Of a stretch of DNA of 64,000 bases, positions 17,533 to 33,083 are shown one piece after another. The stretch lies in contig JAILPS010000055.1 of NCBI GenBank assembly GCA_024699325.1, positions 26,024 through 90,023 on the forward strand. Direction: 5' to 3'. The stretch is from Lachnospiraceae bacterium (lineage in GTDB: Bacteria; Bacillota; Clostridia; Lachnospirales; Lachnospiraceae). The notes beneath the pieces were generated by a model. That model saw nothing but the letters and a program-made list of their open reading frames with translations, searched no databases and was not told the DNA's origin. Position 1 is the stretch's first letter, and each line of letters starts with the position of its first letter. The translations under genes and the position numbers were made by a program.

Positions 17533-20500
17533 TTACTCCTCTGACTTCTCGTCAAACTCAAGCTCTAAATCATCGCCGTCCTCATCCTCATCATCTGAAG
17601 AGTAATCATCATCGACAACATCCTCAGTATCTGCTGAGAGTGTGTTTAAGATCTGGTTTAAGAGGTCATCCTGCTTAGCAGGCTCCTCTGTAACCTCAGG
17701 CGCCGGAACAACCAGCTCGGAATTTAAGTGAACATTGCGGTAGTAGTCCATACCTGTACCTGCAGGGATGAGCTTACCGATGATAACGTTCTCCTTAAGA
17801 CCGATAAGGTTATCAATCTTACCATTGATTGAAGCCTCTGTAAGAACCTTAGTTGTCTCCTGGAAGGAAGCGGCTGAGAGGAATGAATCTGTTGCAAGAG
17901 ATGCCTTGGTGATACCAAGAAGAACTCTTGAACCCTCTGCAGGCTTCTTGCCCTCAGCAACTAATGCCTCGTTCATCTCCTCGAAGTCTAAGTAATCCAT
18001 CTGTGTGCCTGCAATTCTGTCTGAATCGCCTGCATCCTCGATGCGAACCTTCTTCATCATCTGACGAACGATAACCTCGATGTGCTTATCAGAAATATCA
18101 ACGGCCTGTGACTGGTAAACCTTCTGTACCTCACGAAGCATGTAGTCCTGTGCGGCACGTGAACCCTTGATCTTCAGAATATCATGTGGATTAACTGAAC
18201 CCTCTGTCAGCTCGTCGCCGGCTGCGATGTCGCAGAACTCAGCGTTAGCTATGTCGCTCTTGATGTGTGAGCCGTAAGGGATGAGGTAAGTCTTGGACTC
18301 GCCTGTCTCCTGGTTAGTAACGATGATCTCACGCTTCTTCTTGGTATCCTTAACCTCTGCGCGACCTGCAATCTCTGAAACGATTGCAAGTCCCTTAGGC
18401 TTACGGGCCTCGAAGATCTCCTCTACTCGAGGAAGACCCTGTGTGATATCACCGCCGGCAACACCACCGGTGTGGAAGGTTCTCATTGTAAGCTGTGTAC
18501 CAGGCTCACCGATTGACTGTGCGGCAATGATACCGACAGCCTCACCAACCTGTACAGGCTGACCTGTTGCCATGTTTGAACCATAGCACTTGCTACAGAT
18601 ACCGTTGTGGCACTTACAGCTAAGGATTGTACGAATCTTAACTGTCTTTCTGCCCTGCTTCTCCAGCTCCTTGGCAACGGCTGCTGCACGCTTAGGTGTG
18701 AGCATGTGGTTAGCCTTGACAATCATTTCGCCTGTCTCTGAGTCGTAGATTGTCTCAGCGATGTAACGTCCTCTCATTCTTGTCTCAAGGTTCTCGACAA
18801 CTGTCTTGCCGTCCTTGAATGCCTTGATCTCCATATAAGGAATGGCCTCAGGACCTTCTGCCTTGATTCTGTCTGCTCTACAGTCAACCTCCTTGATGAT
18901 GAGCTCCTGAGAGACATCTACGAGACGTCTTGTCAGGTAACCTGAGTCGGCTGTTCTAAGAGCTGTATCTGAGAGACCCTTACGGGCACCGTGTGCGGAA
19001 ATGAAGTACTCGAGTACGTCAAGACCTTCACGGAAGTTAGACTTAATAGGAAGCTCGATAGTGTGACCTGTTGTATCTGCCATGAGTCCTCGCATACCAG
19101 CTAACTGCTTGATCTGCTTATCAGAACCACGGGCACCAGAGTCTGCCATCATGAATATGTTGTTGTACTTATCAAGACCTGTGAGCAGTGCGTGAGTGAG
19201 CTCGGCATCTGTTGTCTTCCATGTCTCGATAACGCCCTTGTAGCGCTCCTCCTCTGTGAGAAGTCCACGGCGATATCTCTTGGAAATCTCCTCAACCTGA
19301 GCCTCGGCATCCTTAATCATCTGCTGCTTCTTCTCAGGCACTGTCATATCGCTGACAGAAACTGTCATGGCAGCGAGAGTAGAGTACTTGTAACCTGTAG
19401 CCTTGATCTTGTCGAGCACCTCAGCTGTAACTGTTGCGCCGTGTGCGTTGATGACCTTCTCAAGGATCTTCTTTAACTGCTTCTTGCCAACGAGCTCGTC
19501 AACCTCAAGCTTCAGCTCGTTGCCAGGGATGCTTCTGTCCACAAGGCCAAGGTCCTGAGGAATGATCTCATTGAACAGGAAACGACCGTATGTTGACTCG
19601 ACAACACCCGTGAGAGTTGTTCCATCAGGCATCTCCTTGGTCATACGAACCTTGATGCGTGAGTGGAATACGATGGCCTTGTTCTCAAATGCGAGAACAG
19701 CCTCGTTGAAGTTATGGAAATACATTCCCTCGCCCTTAGAACCAGGTCTCTCCTGTGTCAGATAGTAGATACCAAGGACCATATCCTGTGAAGGAACGGC
19801 AACAGGCGCTCCATCTGAAGGCTTTAACAGGTTGTTAGGTGAGAGAAGCATGAAACGGCACTCAGCCTGTGCTTCCATTGAAAGAGGAAGGTGCACAGCC
19901 ATCTGGTCTCCATCGAAGTCGGCGTTGAACGCTGTACATACGAGTGGATGAAGCTTGATAGCCTTACCCTCGACAAGGATTGGCTCGAAAGCCTGAATAC
20001 CAAGTCTGTGGAGTGTAGGTGCACGGTTAAGCATTACAGGATGCTCCTTGATAACATCCTCGAGAACATCCCAGACGATTGGCTGAAGTCTCTCAACCAT
20101 CTTCTTGGCGTTCTTGATGTTGCTTGCATCGCCATTCTTAACCAGCTCTCTCATAACGAAAGGCTTGAATAACTCGATTGCCATCTCCTTAGGGAGACCG
20201 CACTGATAAATCTTAAGCTCATGGCCAACGACGATAACTGAACGTCCGGTGTAGTCAACTCGCTGACCGAGGAGGGTCTGACGGAAACGTCCCTGCTTAC
20301 CCTTTAACAGATCTGAAAGTGACTTAAGTGCACGGTTGCCAGGTCCTGTCACAGGACGTCCTCTACGACCGTTGTCGATAAGGGCATCAACCGCCTCCTG
20401 AAGCATACGCTTCTCGTTGCGGACGATGATCTCTGGTGCGCCAATCTCTAAGAGCTTAGCAAGTCTGTTGTTTCTGTTGATAATACGGCGATAGAGATCG

Positions 20501-21288
20501 TTAAGATCACTTGTCGCAAAACGTCCACCGTCGAGCTGAACCATAGGACGCAGATCCGGAGGAATAACCGGAACCACATTCATGATCATCCACTCAGGAC
20601 GGTTTCCAGAGTTCTTGAAGGCCTCAACAACCTCAAGTCTCTTGATTATACGAACTCTCTTCTGTCCGTTAGCATTCTCGAGCTGTGCTCTTAAGTCTGC
20701 TGCGTCAGCATCAAGGTCGATAGCTTTGAGAAGTGTCTGGATAGCCTCAGCACCCATGCCGACCTTAAAGCTTCCGTAGCCGTACTTCTCGATTGCCTCA
20801 TTGTACTCTGTCTCTGACAGAACCTGCTTCTCAGCTAAGTCTGTAGTTCCCTTGTCCAGCACGATGTATGCTGCGAAATAGAGAACCTTGTCAAGATTCT
20901 TAGGTGATACGTCAAGGATAAGTCCCATTCTGCTTGGGATACCCTTAAAATACCAAATATGTGATACAGGTGCAGCGAGCTCGATATGTCCCATACGCTC
21001 TCTACGAACGTTTGACTTGGTAACCTCAACGCCACATCTGTCGCAGATTACGCCCTTATAGCGAATCTTCTTGTATTTACCGCAGTGGCACTCCCAGTCC
21101 TTGCTAGGTCCGAAAATGCGCTCGCAGAACAAACCATCCTTCTCAGGCTTAAGTGTACGATAATTGATGGTCTCAGGCTTGGTAACCACGCCTCTTGACC
21201 ATGAACGAATCTTCTCAGGTGATGCGAGATTAATTCTAATAGAATCGAATATAAGCGGCTGATAGGTTTCATTATTCATTTCAGGCAT
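17533..21288 (-). CDS. rpoC: RNA polymerase subunit beta-prime
   Basis: Catalytic subunit, 1251 residues. Zinc ribbon [15 protein letters not shown] near residues 70-90, the Mg-binding [12 protein letters not shown], the second zinc site [13 protein letters not shown], and the bridge-helix and trigger-loop regions are all present. The C-terminus is a strongly acidic tail of about 35 residues ([19 protein letters not shown]). The GGGAG before the ATG is adequate. Separated from rpoB by 94 bp containing two hairpins and no clear promoter. Confidence 0.99.
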   Translation of the reverse strand: MPEMNNETYQPLIFDSIRINLASPEKIRSWSRGVVTKPETINYRTLKPEKDGLFCERIFGPSKDWECHCGKYKKIRYKGVICDRCGVEVTKSNVRRERMGHIELAAPVSHIWYFKGIPSRMGLILDVSPKNLDKVLYFAAYIVLDKGTTDLAEKQVLSETEYNEAIEKYGYGSFKVGMGAEAIQTLLKAIDLDADAADLRAQLENANGQKRVRIIKRLEVVEAFKNSGNRPEWMIMNVVPVIPPDLRPMVQLDGGRFATSDLNDLYRRIINRNNRLAKLLEIGAPEIIVRNEKRMLQEAVDALIDNGRRGRPVTGPGNRALKSLSDLLKGKQGRFRQTLLGQRVDYTGRSVIVVGHELKIYQCGLPKEMAIELFKPFVMRELVKNGDASNIKNAKKMVERLQPIVWDVLEDVIKEHPVMLNRAPTLHRLGIQAFEPILVEGKAIKLHPLVCTAFNADFDGDQMAVHLPLSMEAQAECRFMLLSPNNLLKPSDGAPVAVPSQDMVLGIYYLTQERPGSKGEGMYFHNFNEAVLAFENKAIVFHSRIKVRMTKEMPDGTTLTGVVESTYGRFLFNEIIPQDLGLVDRSIPGNELKLEVDELVGKKQLKKILEKVINAHGATVTAEVLDKIKATGYKYSTLAAMTVSVSDMTVPEKKQQMIKDAEAQVEEISKRYRRGLLTEEERYKGVIETWKTTDAELTHALLTGLDKYNNIFMMADSGARGSDKQIKQLAGMRGLMADTTGHTIELPIKSNFREGLDVLEYFISAHGARKGLSDTALRTADSGYLTRRLVDVSQELIIKEVDCRADRIKAEGPEAIPYMEIKAFKDGKTVVENLETRMRGRYIAETIYDSETGEMIVKANHMLTPKRAAAVAKELEKQGRKTVKIRTILSCKCHNGICSKCYGSNMATGQPVQVGEAVGIIAAQSIGEPGTQLTMRTFHTGGVAGGDITQGLPRVEEIFEARKPKGLAIVSEIAGRAEVKDTKKKREIIVTNQETGESKTYLIPYGSHIKSDIANAEFCDIAAGDELTEGSVNPHDILKIKGSRAAQDYMLREVQKVYQSQAVDISDKHIEVIVRQMMKKVRIEDAGDSDRIAGTQMDYLDFEEMNEALVAEGKKPAEGSRVLLGITKASLATDSFLSAASFQETTKVLTEASINGKIDNLIGLKENVIIGKLIPAGTGMDYYRNVHLNSELVVPAPEVTEEPAKQDDLLNQILNTLSADTEDVVDDDYSSDDEDEDGDDLELEFDEKSEE

Positions 21289-21317
21289 TATGATCTCCCT
21301 TCTGATCTTAGCTATGT

Positions 21318-21362
21318 GCCGGGGCAGCGCCCCGGCGCCTTAATTCCTGTCAATCGACAGGA
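21318..21362 (-). other. Two intercistronic hairpins between rpoB and rpoC
   Basis: GCCGGGGC/GCCCCGGC (21318-21336) and CCTGTC/GACAGG (21347-21362). Neither has a T-run. They could be RNA-processing or stability elements that set the beta to beta-prime ratio; this is inference. Confidence 0.6.
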
Positions 21363-21382
21363 TCAGATGTCAAAAATAATTA

Positions 21383-25348
<3,966 letters not shown>

Positions 25349-25446
25349 GAACGCTGTCACCCCGTTTTCATATTTTTAGCTTTTTGTCGTCACAGGCCGC
25401 AAAAAAATGCGCAAAGAACCCCCATGGCGGCAAAAATGCACACTAC

Positions 25447-25475
25447 AGAATATCACAGGTTGTCCACGAAGTCAA
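25447..25475 (-). promoter_or_regulatory. rpoBC promoter
   Basis: TTGACT (25475-25470), a 17-bp spacer and TATTCT (25452-25447). The leader is about 90 bases. Three CACAGG boxes about 62 bp apart (25391, 25454, 25515, plus-strand reading) straddle it. Confidence 0.8.
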
Positions 25476-25534
25476 GCGCGAATTCACATAATTTTAATGT
25501 TAGTCTTTTCTTTTCACAGGTCGCTAAAAAAGTG

Positions 25535-25562
25535 CAAAAAACCGGCGCCAAAGCGCCGGCAT
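25535..25562 (-). terminator. Sortase gene terminator
   Basis: CCGGCGC pairs with GCGCCGG around CAAA, with a T-run on the minus strand, 15 bp after the stop codon. Confidence 0.9.
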
Positions 25563-25576
25563 AATTCAATAGTTTA

Positions 25577-26560
25577 TCAGTTTGCAGCGTATACATCTCT
25601 CAGAATAGCATTTACAATATATCTCTCCGTGGCATCCTCTGTACAAGTGTAGAGGGTGAGCAGTCTGTCCTCCTCGGTCACCTCAACGTTCGTGTCATAC
25701 CAGTTGAGGGAATTGATGGTCTCCATGACCATGTCGTAGCTTGCATACGGGCTGAAGATATATCCGTTTGCAGGGTGCTGACAGAAGGAGAACATCTCAT
25801 AGACATAGATATTGCCGCCCATGTAAATGTAGACATATGGATACTCTCTGAAATACTCCTCATTCTTGTAGTTTAAGAGCGCACCAAACATGGAGCCGTC
25901 CTTGCGGTCGTGTCCCCAGATTACGGAGCTGAAGCTTCCGAGAGGATCCTCCCTGTTGGTTCTGTAGTCAAAACAGATGGAACCGGCCATGCTCTCAGTG
26001 TTTCTGTAGGTGTATCTGAGATAGTGCTCGTTGTCCTCTCCCAAAACCACAGGATACTTAATCGTTGTGTCATTGTTGCTTCCCGGGATATATAAGTAGC
26101 ACACATAGTCAGAGTTTACAGACTTAAAATACTCCTCGTCAACTGAGAACTGGATTTTCGGAACAGTCTCCTTATTCACAGGGTTGATCACGATGACCTC
26201 GCCCTGGGCGTCGGTCACAGTCTCCTCAGGCTCTGATTCGCCGGTGTTCTGGTTGACAGGCTTGGTCTCCGTGGATATCACAACTCCGCCTTCCTTCTCT
26301 ACCTGCTCATACTCCCTCTGGATGCTGTAGTAGTCCCAGCCATATATCGCCAGTCCGGTTGCCGCATATGCAAATGCTCCGAGAGCCGCGCAAAATACAA
26401 CCTTCCTGACCATCTCTATCACAAGCTGTGCAGTTGTCAGCTTATCATTTTCATCTAAAACAGCCTCCTCGGCTGCCTTAAGCTCTGCCTCGTCAGTCTG
26501 AACGGTTTTGACAGCGTCCGCCTTCTTCCTGACCGCCTTCTTCTTAACCTTCTCTGCCAT
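25577..26560 (-). CDS. Class B sortase
   Basis: Membrane transpeptidase that cleaves a sorting motif and anchors proteins to the wall. The 327-residue protein has a Lys-rich cytosolic N-terminus, one membrane segment (about residues 50-72, VVFCAALGAFAYAATGLAIY), a Glu-rich linker, and a sortase B domain. Catalytic residues are visible: His217 in WGHDRKDGSMF, Cys306 in LYTCT, Arg313 in TERYIV. Two ATGs overlap at the start; the second (26560) has the better distance to AAGGGG. It has its own terminator. No LPXTG-type substrate is adjacent; the surface protein at 32340-32858 is a possible but unproven client. Confidence 0.9.
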   Translation of the reverse strand: MAEKVKKKAVRKKADAVKTVQTDEAELKAAEEAVLDENDKLTTAQLVIEMVRKVVFCAALGAFAYAATGLAIYGWDYYSIQREYEQVEKEGGVVISTETKPVNQNTGESEPEETVTDAQGEVIVINPVNKETVPKIQFSVDEEYFKSVNSDYVCYLYIPGSNNDTTIKYPVVLGEDNEHYLRYTYRNTESMAGSICFDYRTNREDPLGSFSSVIWGHDRKDGSMFGALLNYKNEEYFREYPYVYIYMGGNIYVYEMFSFCQHPANGYIFSPYASYDMVMETINSLNWYDTNVEVTEEDRLLTLYTCTEDATERYIVNAILRDVYAAN

Positions 26561-26651
26561 CATGTCCCCTTAAATGTGCGTTAATTTTGCGTTTGATTGT
26601 AACTAGTTTTTTAGTGTAGCGTAAAACACAGAGTTTTTCAACAAAATTTTC

Positions 26652-26686
26652 ATAAAAAAATTCCCGGCAGATAACTGCCGGGAATA
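26652..26686 (-). terminator. fba terminator
   Basis: ATTCCCGGCAG pairs with CTGCCGGGAAT around ATAA, then a T-run, 20 bp after the fba stop. Confidence 0.95.
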
Positions 26687-26705
26687 ATAAGCTTATATAA
26701 CAGGA

Positions 26706-27575
26706 TTACTCTGCCTTGCCAGCTGAACCGAAAGCCTTGCAAAGCTCAACAACCTTAGCTGTGATAGCATCGCAGCCTGGCTTAAGAACCTTACGAGGAT
26801 CGTAGCCCTTGCCTGATAAGTCCTTCTTCTCCTCGAAGTACTTACGTGTGGCAGCTGTGAACTCAAGCTGAAGCTCTGTGTTGATGTTAACCTTAGAAAC
26901 ACCAAGTGTTACAGCCTTGTGTACCTGATCAAATGGAATACCTGAACCGCCGTGAAGAACGAGTGGCTTGCCGTTTACAGCCTTGTCGATCTCGTCAAGT
27001 CTCTCGAAGCTTAAGCCCTTCCAGTCTGCCGGGTATGGTCCGTGGATGTTGCCGATACCAGCTGCAAGGAAGTCTACACCAAGCTCTGCTACAATCTTGC
27101 ACTCTGCAGGATCTGCAAGCTCACCGTTAGATGTAACGCCGTCCTCTGTACCGCCGATGCCACCAACCTCGCACTCTACAGAAATGCCCTTAGAATGTGC
27201 AAGAGCGATGATCTCCTTAGACTTAGCTACGTTCTCGTCGAAGTCAAAGTGTGAACCGTCGAACATGATAGATGTGAAACCAACCTCGATGCACTTCTTA
27301 GCGCCCTCGAATGTACCATGGTCAAGGTGAAGAGCTACAGGAACTGTGATGCCCATTGAGTCATAAAGATTCTTAACAAGGTCTACTACTGTCTTGAAGC
27401 CGCCCATGTACTTAGCTGCGCCCTCTGAAACCTGGATGATTGTTGGAGACTTAGCCTCCTGAACACCAGCAAGGATGCACTTGGTCCACTCAAGATTGTT
27501 TGTGTTGAAAGCAGGGATCGCATAATGTCCAGCGTGTGCATCATCGATCATCTTCTTAGCAGATACTAATGCCAT
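26706..27575 (-). CDS. fba: Fructose-1,6-bisphosphate aldolase, class II
   Basis: Zinc-dependent glycolytic aldolase, 289 residues. Zinc and phosphate-binding signatures are VALHLDHG, SIMFDGSH, GNIHGPY and LHGGSG. The start MALVSAKKMIDDAHAG at 27575 has GGAGGAATTT upstream; the longer frame covers the promoter. It is a single-gene unit with its own promoter and terminator. Confidence 0.97.
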   Translation of the reverse strand: MALVSAKKMIDDAHAGHYAIPAFNTNNLEWTKCILAGVQEAKSPTIIQVSEGAAKYMGGFKTVVDLVKNLYDSMGITVPVALHLDHGTFEGAKKCIEVGFTSIMFDGSHFDFDENVAKSKEIIALAHSKGISVECEVGGIGGTEDGVTSNGELADPAECKIVAELGVDFLAAGIGNIHGPYPADWKGLSFERLDEIDKAVNGKPLVLHGGSGIPFDQVHKAVTLGVSKVNINTELQLEFTAATRKYFEEKKDLSGKGYDPRKVLKPGCDAITAKVVELCKAFGSAGKAE

Positions 27576-27627
27576 TTTAAATTCCTCCAATATGTGTTTG
27601 AATTTGTGAATTATTTCACAGTTAGAC

Positions 27628-27656
27628 ATTATAAACCACTTTTTCCAAAATGGAAA
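27628..27656 (-). promoter_or_regulatory. fba promoter
   Basis: TTTCCA (27656-27651), a 17-bp spacer and perfect TATAAT (27633-27628), about 50 bp upstream of the start codon. Confidence 0.75.
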
Positions 27657-27677
27657 TAGGAAAATATCATTTTAATG

Positions 27678-28304
27678 TCAGTTTTTTATCAAATTACCGC
27701 GATTATAACGCCTGTTTAGAAGTATTAGCGCCATCACCGTCATATAAAGAGTGAGAGCCGATATGGTGTACACCTCAAGTGTTGTGGTTATGATGCCGTA
27801 TTTGACCACGAGAAGCGCCGCGCCGCTAAGCCCAGCCACCAGGAAAATGCTCATGATAACCATGGACTTAACGCCCCTTCTAAGCATCCTTATCGTCACC
27901 GCAATCAAACCGCCCGCCAGGCACAGAGGCGCATTTAACGAGCAGGCAATGTGGGCATTTGAGCAGAACGATGTCTTCGCCTCCTGCTGGTAGGGAATGT
28001 TTACGCCGACCACCAGGAAGGCTCCGGCAAGCACGGCCGCCACGGTGACCCCCGCAAGCCTTTCCCCTGAAATAAACCTTATATACAGAAGAAATCCCAC
28101 AAACACCACCGCGGTGATAATCCCCCATATAAGCAGCTCCATCTCGTGTCCGCTCCAGAAGCACACCACTGACAGATTGTAAGCTGTCCAGTCATCGTAG
28201 GGCGGAAGGTTCCCAAGATGCACCGTATAATATATCAGATAGGCCGCCACCCCATCAAGGGCGATGAGTGGCAGCAGCATTTTAATGTAATTCTTCCCCT
28301 TCAT
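27678..28304 (-). CDS. Six-helix membrane protein of unknown function
   Basis: 208 residues with about six hydrophobic segments and short loops (for example LLPLIALDGVAAYLIYYTV at the start and LYMTVMALILLNRR at the end). A conserved-looking extracytoplasmic loop contains NIPYQQEAKTSFCSNAHIA. I cannot assign a family with confidence; a DUF998-like topology is possible. It starts nine bases after the lacZ stop without a strong ribosome binding site, so it is probably translated from the lacZ transcript. A link to lactose use is inference from position only. Confidence 0.8.
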   Translation of the reverse strand: MKGKNYIKMLLPLIALDGVAAYLIYYTVHLGNLPPYDDWTAYNLSVVCFWSGHEMELLIWGIITAVVFVGFLLYIRFISGERLAGVTVAAVLAGAFLVVGVNIPYQQEAKTSFCSNAHIACSLNAPLCLAGGLIAVTIRMLRRGVKSMVIMSIFLVAGLSGAALLVVKYGIITTTLEVYTISALTLYMTVMALILLNRRYNRGNLIKN

Positions 28305-28313
28305 ATGTCACGC

Positions 28314-31382
<3,069 letters not shown>

Positions 31383-31394
31383 CTAAAACATAAA

Positions 31395-31928
31395 TTATTT
31401 CACTTCAAATCTCAGAAGCTCGCAGTTTTCCATATTATATTCGTAGATGTCGTCGTTGCTCATATCCACAAAATACGTCCTCATGGCGCGTCCAAGCGTC
31501 CCGTGGCACACAAAGAGCACGCTCTCGTCAGGATGCTTATCCCTCATGTCCTCGATCAGGCCGTACGCCCTGTGGCACAGCTGCAAAAACGAATCCCCTC
31601 CGGGCTGCTTCACTCCCAGGTTTTTCTTGGCAAACTGAAATGTGGGGTCGAGTCTTGGCACGCCCTCGCACTCCCCAAAATTATGCTCTATAAGCCTGGG
31701 CTCTATCTCGTAGTCAAGCCCCGTGCCCATAAGAGCCAGTTCGGCCGTCTCTATGGCGCGCTTAAGCGGAGATACGTAGACCTTGTCAATGTGGACCTGG
31801 CGGATTTTCTCCCCCAGCGCCCTGGCCTGCTCTCTTCCGTAGTCCGTGAGCATTCCCTCGCTCACCCCACACACCCTGTCCTGCACGTTGTAATCAGTCT
31901 GGCCGTGTCTTGCAATATATAATATCAT
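31395..31928 (-). CDS. Histidine phosphatase family protein
   Basis: 177 residues with the phosphoglycerate-mutase fold. The phosphate-accepting His lies in IARHGQTDYN, with SPLKRAIETA and the second catalytic His in VLFVCHGTLGRAMR. The length fits small broad-specificity phosphatases or alpha-ribazole phosphatase (CobC-like) rather than glycolytic Pgm, and there is no cobalamin gene nearby to decide. It lies 21 bp upstream of lacZ and probably shares its transcript. Confidence 0.9.
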   Translation of the reverse strand: MILYIARHGQTDYNVQDRVCGVSEGMLTDYGREQARALGEKIRQVHIDKVYVSPLKRAIETAELALMGTGLDYEIEPRLIEHNFGECEGVPRLDPTFQFAKKNLGVKQPGGDSFLQLCHRAYGLIEDMRDKHPDESVLFVCHGTLGRAMRTYFVDMSNDDIYEYNMENCELLRFEVK

Positions 31929-31960
31929 GTCCTGCTCCTAACCATAATTAATCACCTTCC

Positions 31961-31990
31961 ATTATATAATATCGCTCGACTTATAGGCAA
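31961..31990 (-). promoter_or_regulatory. Candidate promoter of the phosphatase-lacZ transcript
   Basis: TTGCCT (31990-31985), an 18-bp spacer and TATAAT (31966-31961), about 33 bp upstream of the phosphatase start. Confidence 0.55.
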
Positions 31991-32027
31991 CACCAAAATA
32001 AGAAATAAATATGAATGGGGAGGAAAA

Positions 32028-32072
32028 TGATAAAGAGCAAGCCGCTTCGCGCTTCGCGCTCCCGCGCCTTGC
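32028..32072 (-). repeat. 45-bp terminator-like repeat, copy 1
   Basis: Nearly identical to 32095-32139 (one mismatch noted), 67 bp apart. On the minus strand it folds as GCAAG.CGC...GCG.CTTGC with an inner GCGC-GAA-GCGC stem and ends in CTCTTTATCA. Confidence 0.85.
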
Positions 32073-32094
32073 TTATCTCTGCCCACTACCTACG

Positions 32095-32139
32095 TGATAA
32101 AAAGCAAGCCGCTTCGCGCTTCGCGCTCCCGCGCCTTGC
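32095..32139 (-). repeat. 45-bp terminator-like repeat, copy 2
   Basis: Same hairpin as copy 1, here followed by TTTTT on the minus strand, which makes it look like an intrinsic terminator. Confidence 0.85.
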
Positions 32140-32140
32140 C

Positions 32141-32194
32141 AACATTCATTCCGTGCCTATGTGATGCTTCGCATCACGGCACGTCATGAATGTT
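32141..32194. repeat. Long imperfect palindrome
   Basis: AACATTCAT...ATGAATGTT encloses CCGTGCC and GTGATGC-ttc-GCATCAC arms. On the minus strand a 13-codon frame (starting MTCRDAKHH) with AGAGGAG upstream lies inside it; I regard that as chance. Confidence 0.7.
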
Positions 32195-32203
32195 AGCTCC
32201 TCT

Positions 32204-32250
32204 AGAACAAGGGCCATCCTTGATGCAAGCATCAGGATGGCCCTTGTTCT
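32204..32250. terminator. Near-perfect 22-bp-stem hairpin
   Basis: AGAACAAGGGCCATCC pairs with GGATGGCCCTTGTTCT, continued by TGATGC/GCATCA with one bulge. There is no strong T-run next to it. It is one of several stems piled up downstream of the 32340-32858 gene. Confidence 0.75.
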
Positions 32251-32271
32251 GATGAGACTTTATCACTCACG

Positions 32272-32305
32272 AAAAAGACCCCCGAGAGATAACATCCCGG
32301 GGATC
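32272..32305 (-). terminator. Terminator of the surface-protein gene
   Basis: GATCCCCGGGA pairs with TCTCGGGGGTC with G-U wobbles, then TTTTT, about 35 bp after the stop codon. Confidence 0.85.
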
Positions 32306-32339
32306 TTGAAAGTTTGATTTAATTATGATCTATGATCAA

Positions 32340-32858
32340 TTATGCACGCTTCTTAGAAGCAACCATAGCAACACCTGCTACAGCAACGATAGCTGCAAGG
32401 TAAGCGATAGGAGCAACGTCTGCTGTATCAGAAGATGCTGTGTTGAAAACTACATTTGAGATTGTAACTGTCTCGCCGTCAACCCATGACTGGATCTGAA
32501 CCTTTGCAAAATTCTCACAAGCTGAAGTAAATGTTACAGGAATATGAACTGTGAATGATCCATCAGCGTTAGCTGTGTAGTTATCCTCGCTAAGAGTAAC
32601 TGCATCCCACGCCCAACCATCATCTGCTGATGATACCTCATAGCATCCGTTTGGAAGATCATCAAAGCCTGTACATACGATGTCAACTGATGTAATAGTT
32701 GTGATATCAGAAACAGATGCACCTGGGTTGATGAATGAACCCCACTCATCAGACTGACCAAATGTGCCATAGTCTACTGTTCCCTGTCCTGCAAATGCTG
32801 TGCATGCTAAAGCTGCTGTCATAGCTGTTGCTAAAGCAACTGTCATAAACTTCTTCAT
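32340..32858 (-). CDS. Secreted protein with sortase-like C-terminal anchor, function unknown
   Basis: 172 residues. It has a signal peptide (MKKFMTVALATAMTAALACT, cleavage after AFA), a beta-rich middle (SVDIVCTGFDDLPNGCYEVS, DGSFTVHIPVTF, VQIQSWVDGETVTISNVVF) that reads like a small carbohydrate-binding sandwich, and a tail of about 25 hydrophobic residues ending VASKKRA. The tail follows SSDTADVAPIAYL, where an LPXTG would be expected, but no LPXTG is present. A class B sortase is encoded 6 kb away. It has a good promoter and terminator, so it is a one-gene unit. The binding role is inference. Confidence 0.85.
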   Translation of the reverse strand: MKKFMTVALATAMTAALACTAFAGQGTVDYGTFGQSDEWGSFINPGASVSDITTITSVDIVCTGFDDLPNGCYEVSSADDGWAWDAVTLSEDNYTANADGSFTVHIPVTFTSACENFAKVQIQSWVDGETVTISNVVFNTASSDTADVAPIAYLAAIVAVAGVAMVASKKRA

Positions 32859-32902
32859 TATAATTCCCTCCTAGAAATTGAGTTTGTATAAATACAATTA
32901 GA

Positions 32903-32931
32903 ATACTAACATGTTTGTAATATTTTTGCAA
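32903..32931 (-). promoter_or_regulatory. Promoter of the surface-protein gene
   Basis: TTGCAA (32931-32926), a 17-bp spacer and TAGTAT (32908-32903), 45 bp upstream of the start. Confidence 0.8.
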
Positions 32932-33083
32932 CATATTTTTCGTGTACAAATTGACATTTTTTTTAAATGTTTTTGTGCATTATCACATAATGTGCCATTA
33001 AATAGCACAAGATTTGCACGATTTTGGCAAAAACGCCCCGAAATCATCAAAAAGGCTCATATGCTTACCTATAAACGTTTTCG

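Noticed and set aside
25349..25360. GTG start of rpoB four codons upstream
   Set aside because: GGGGTGA fits as ribosome binding site for the ATG at 25348, and homologues begin MEKNR.
32141..32194. 13-codon leader peptide with AGAGGAG upstream
   Set aside because: It lies wholly inside a palindrome downstream of a terminator, so the frame is probably chance.
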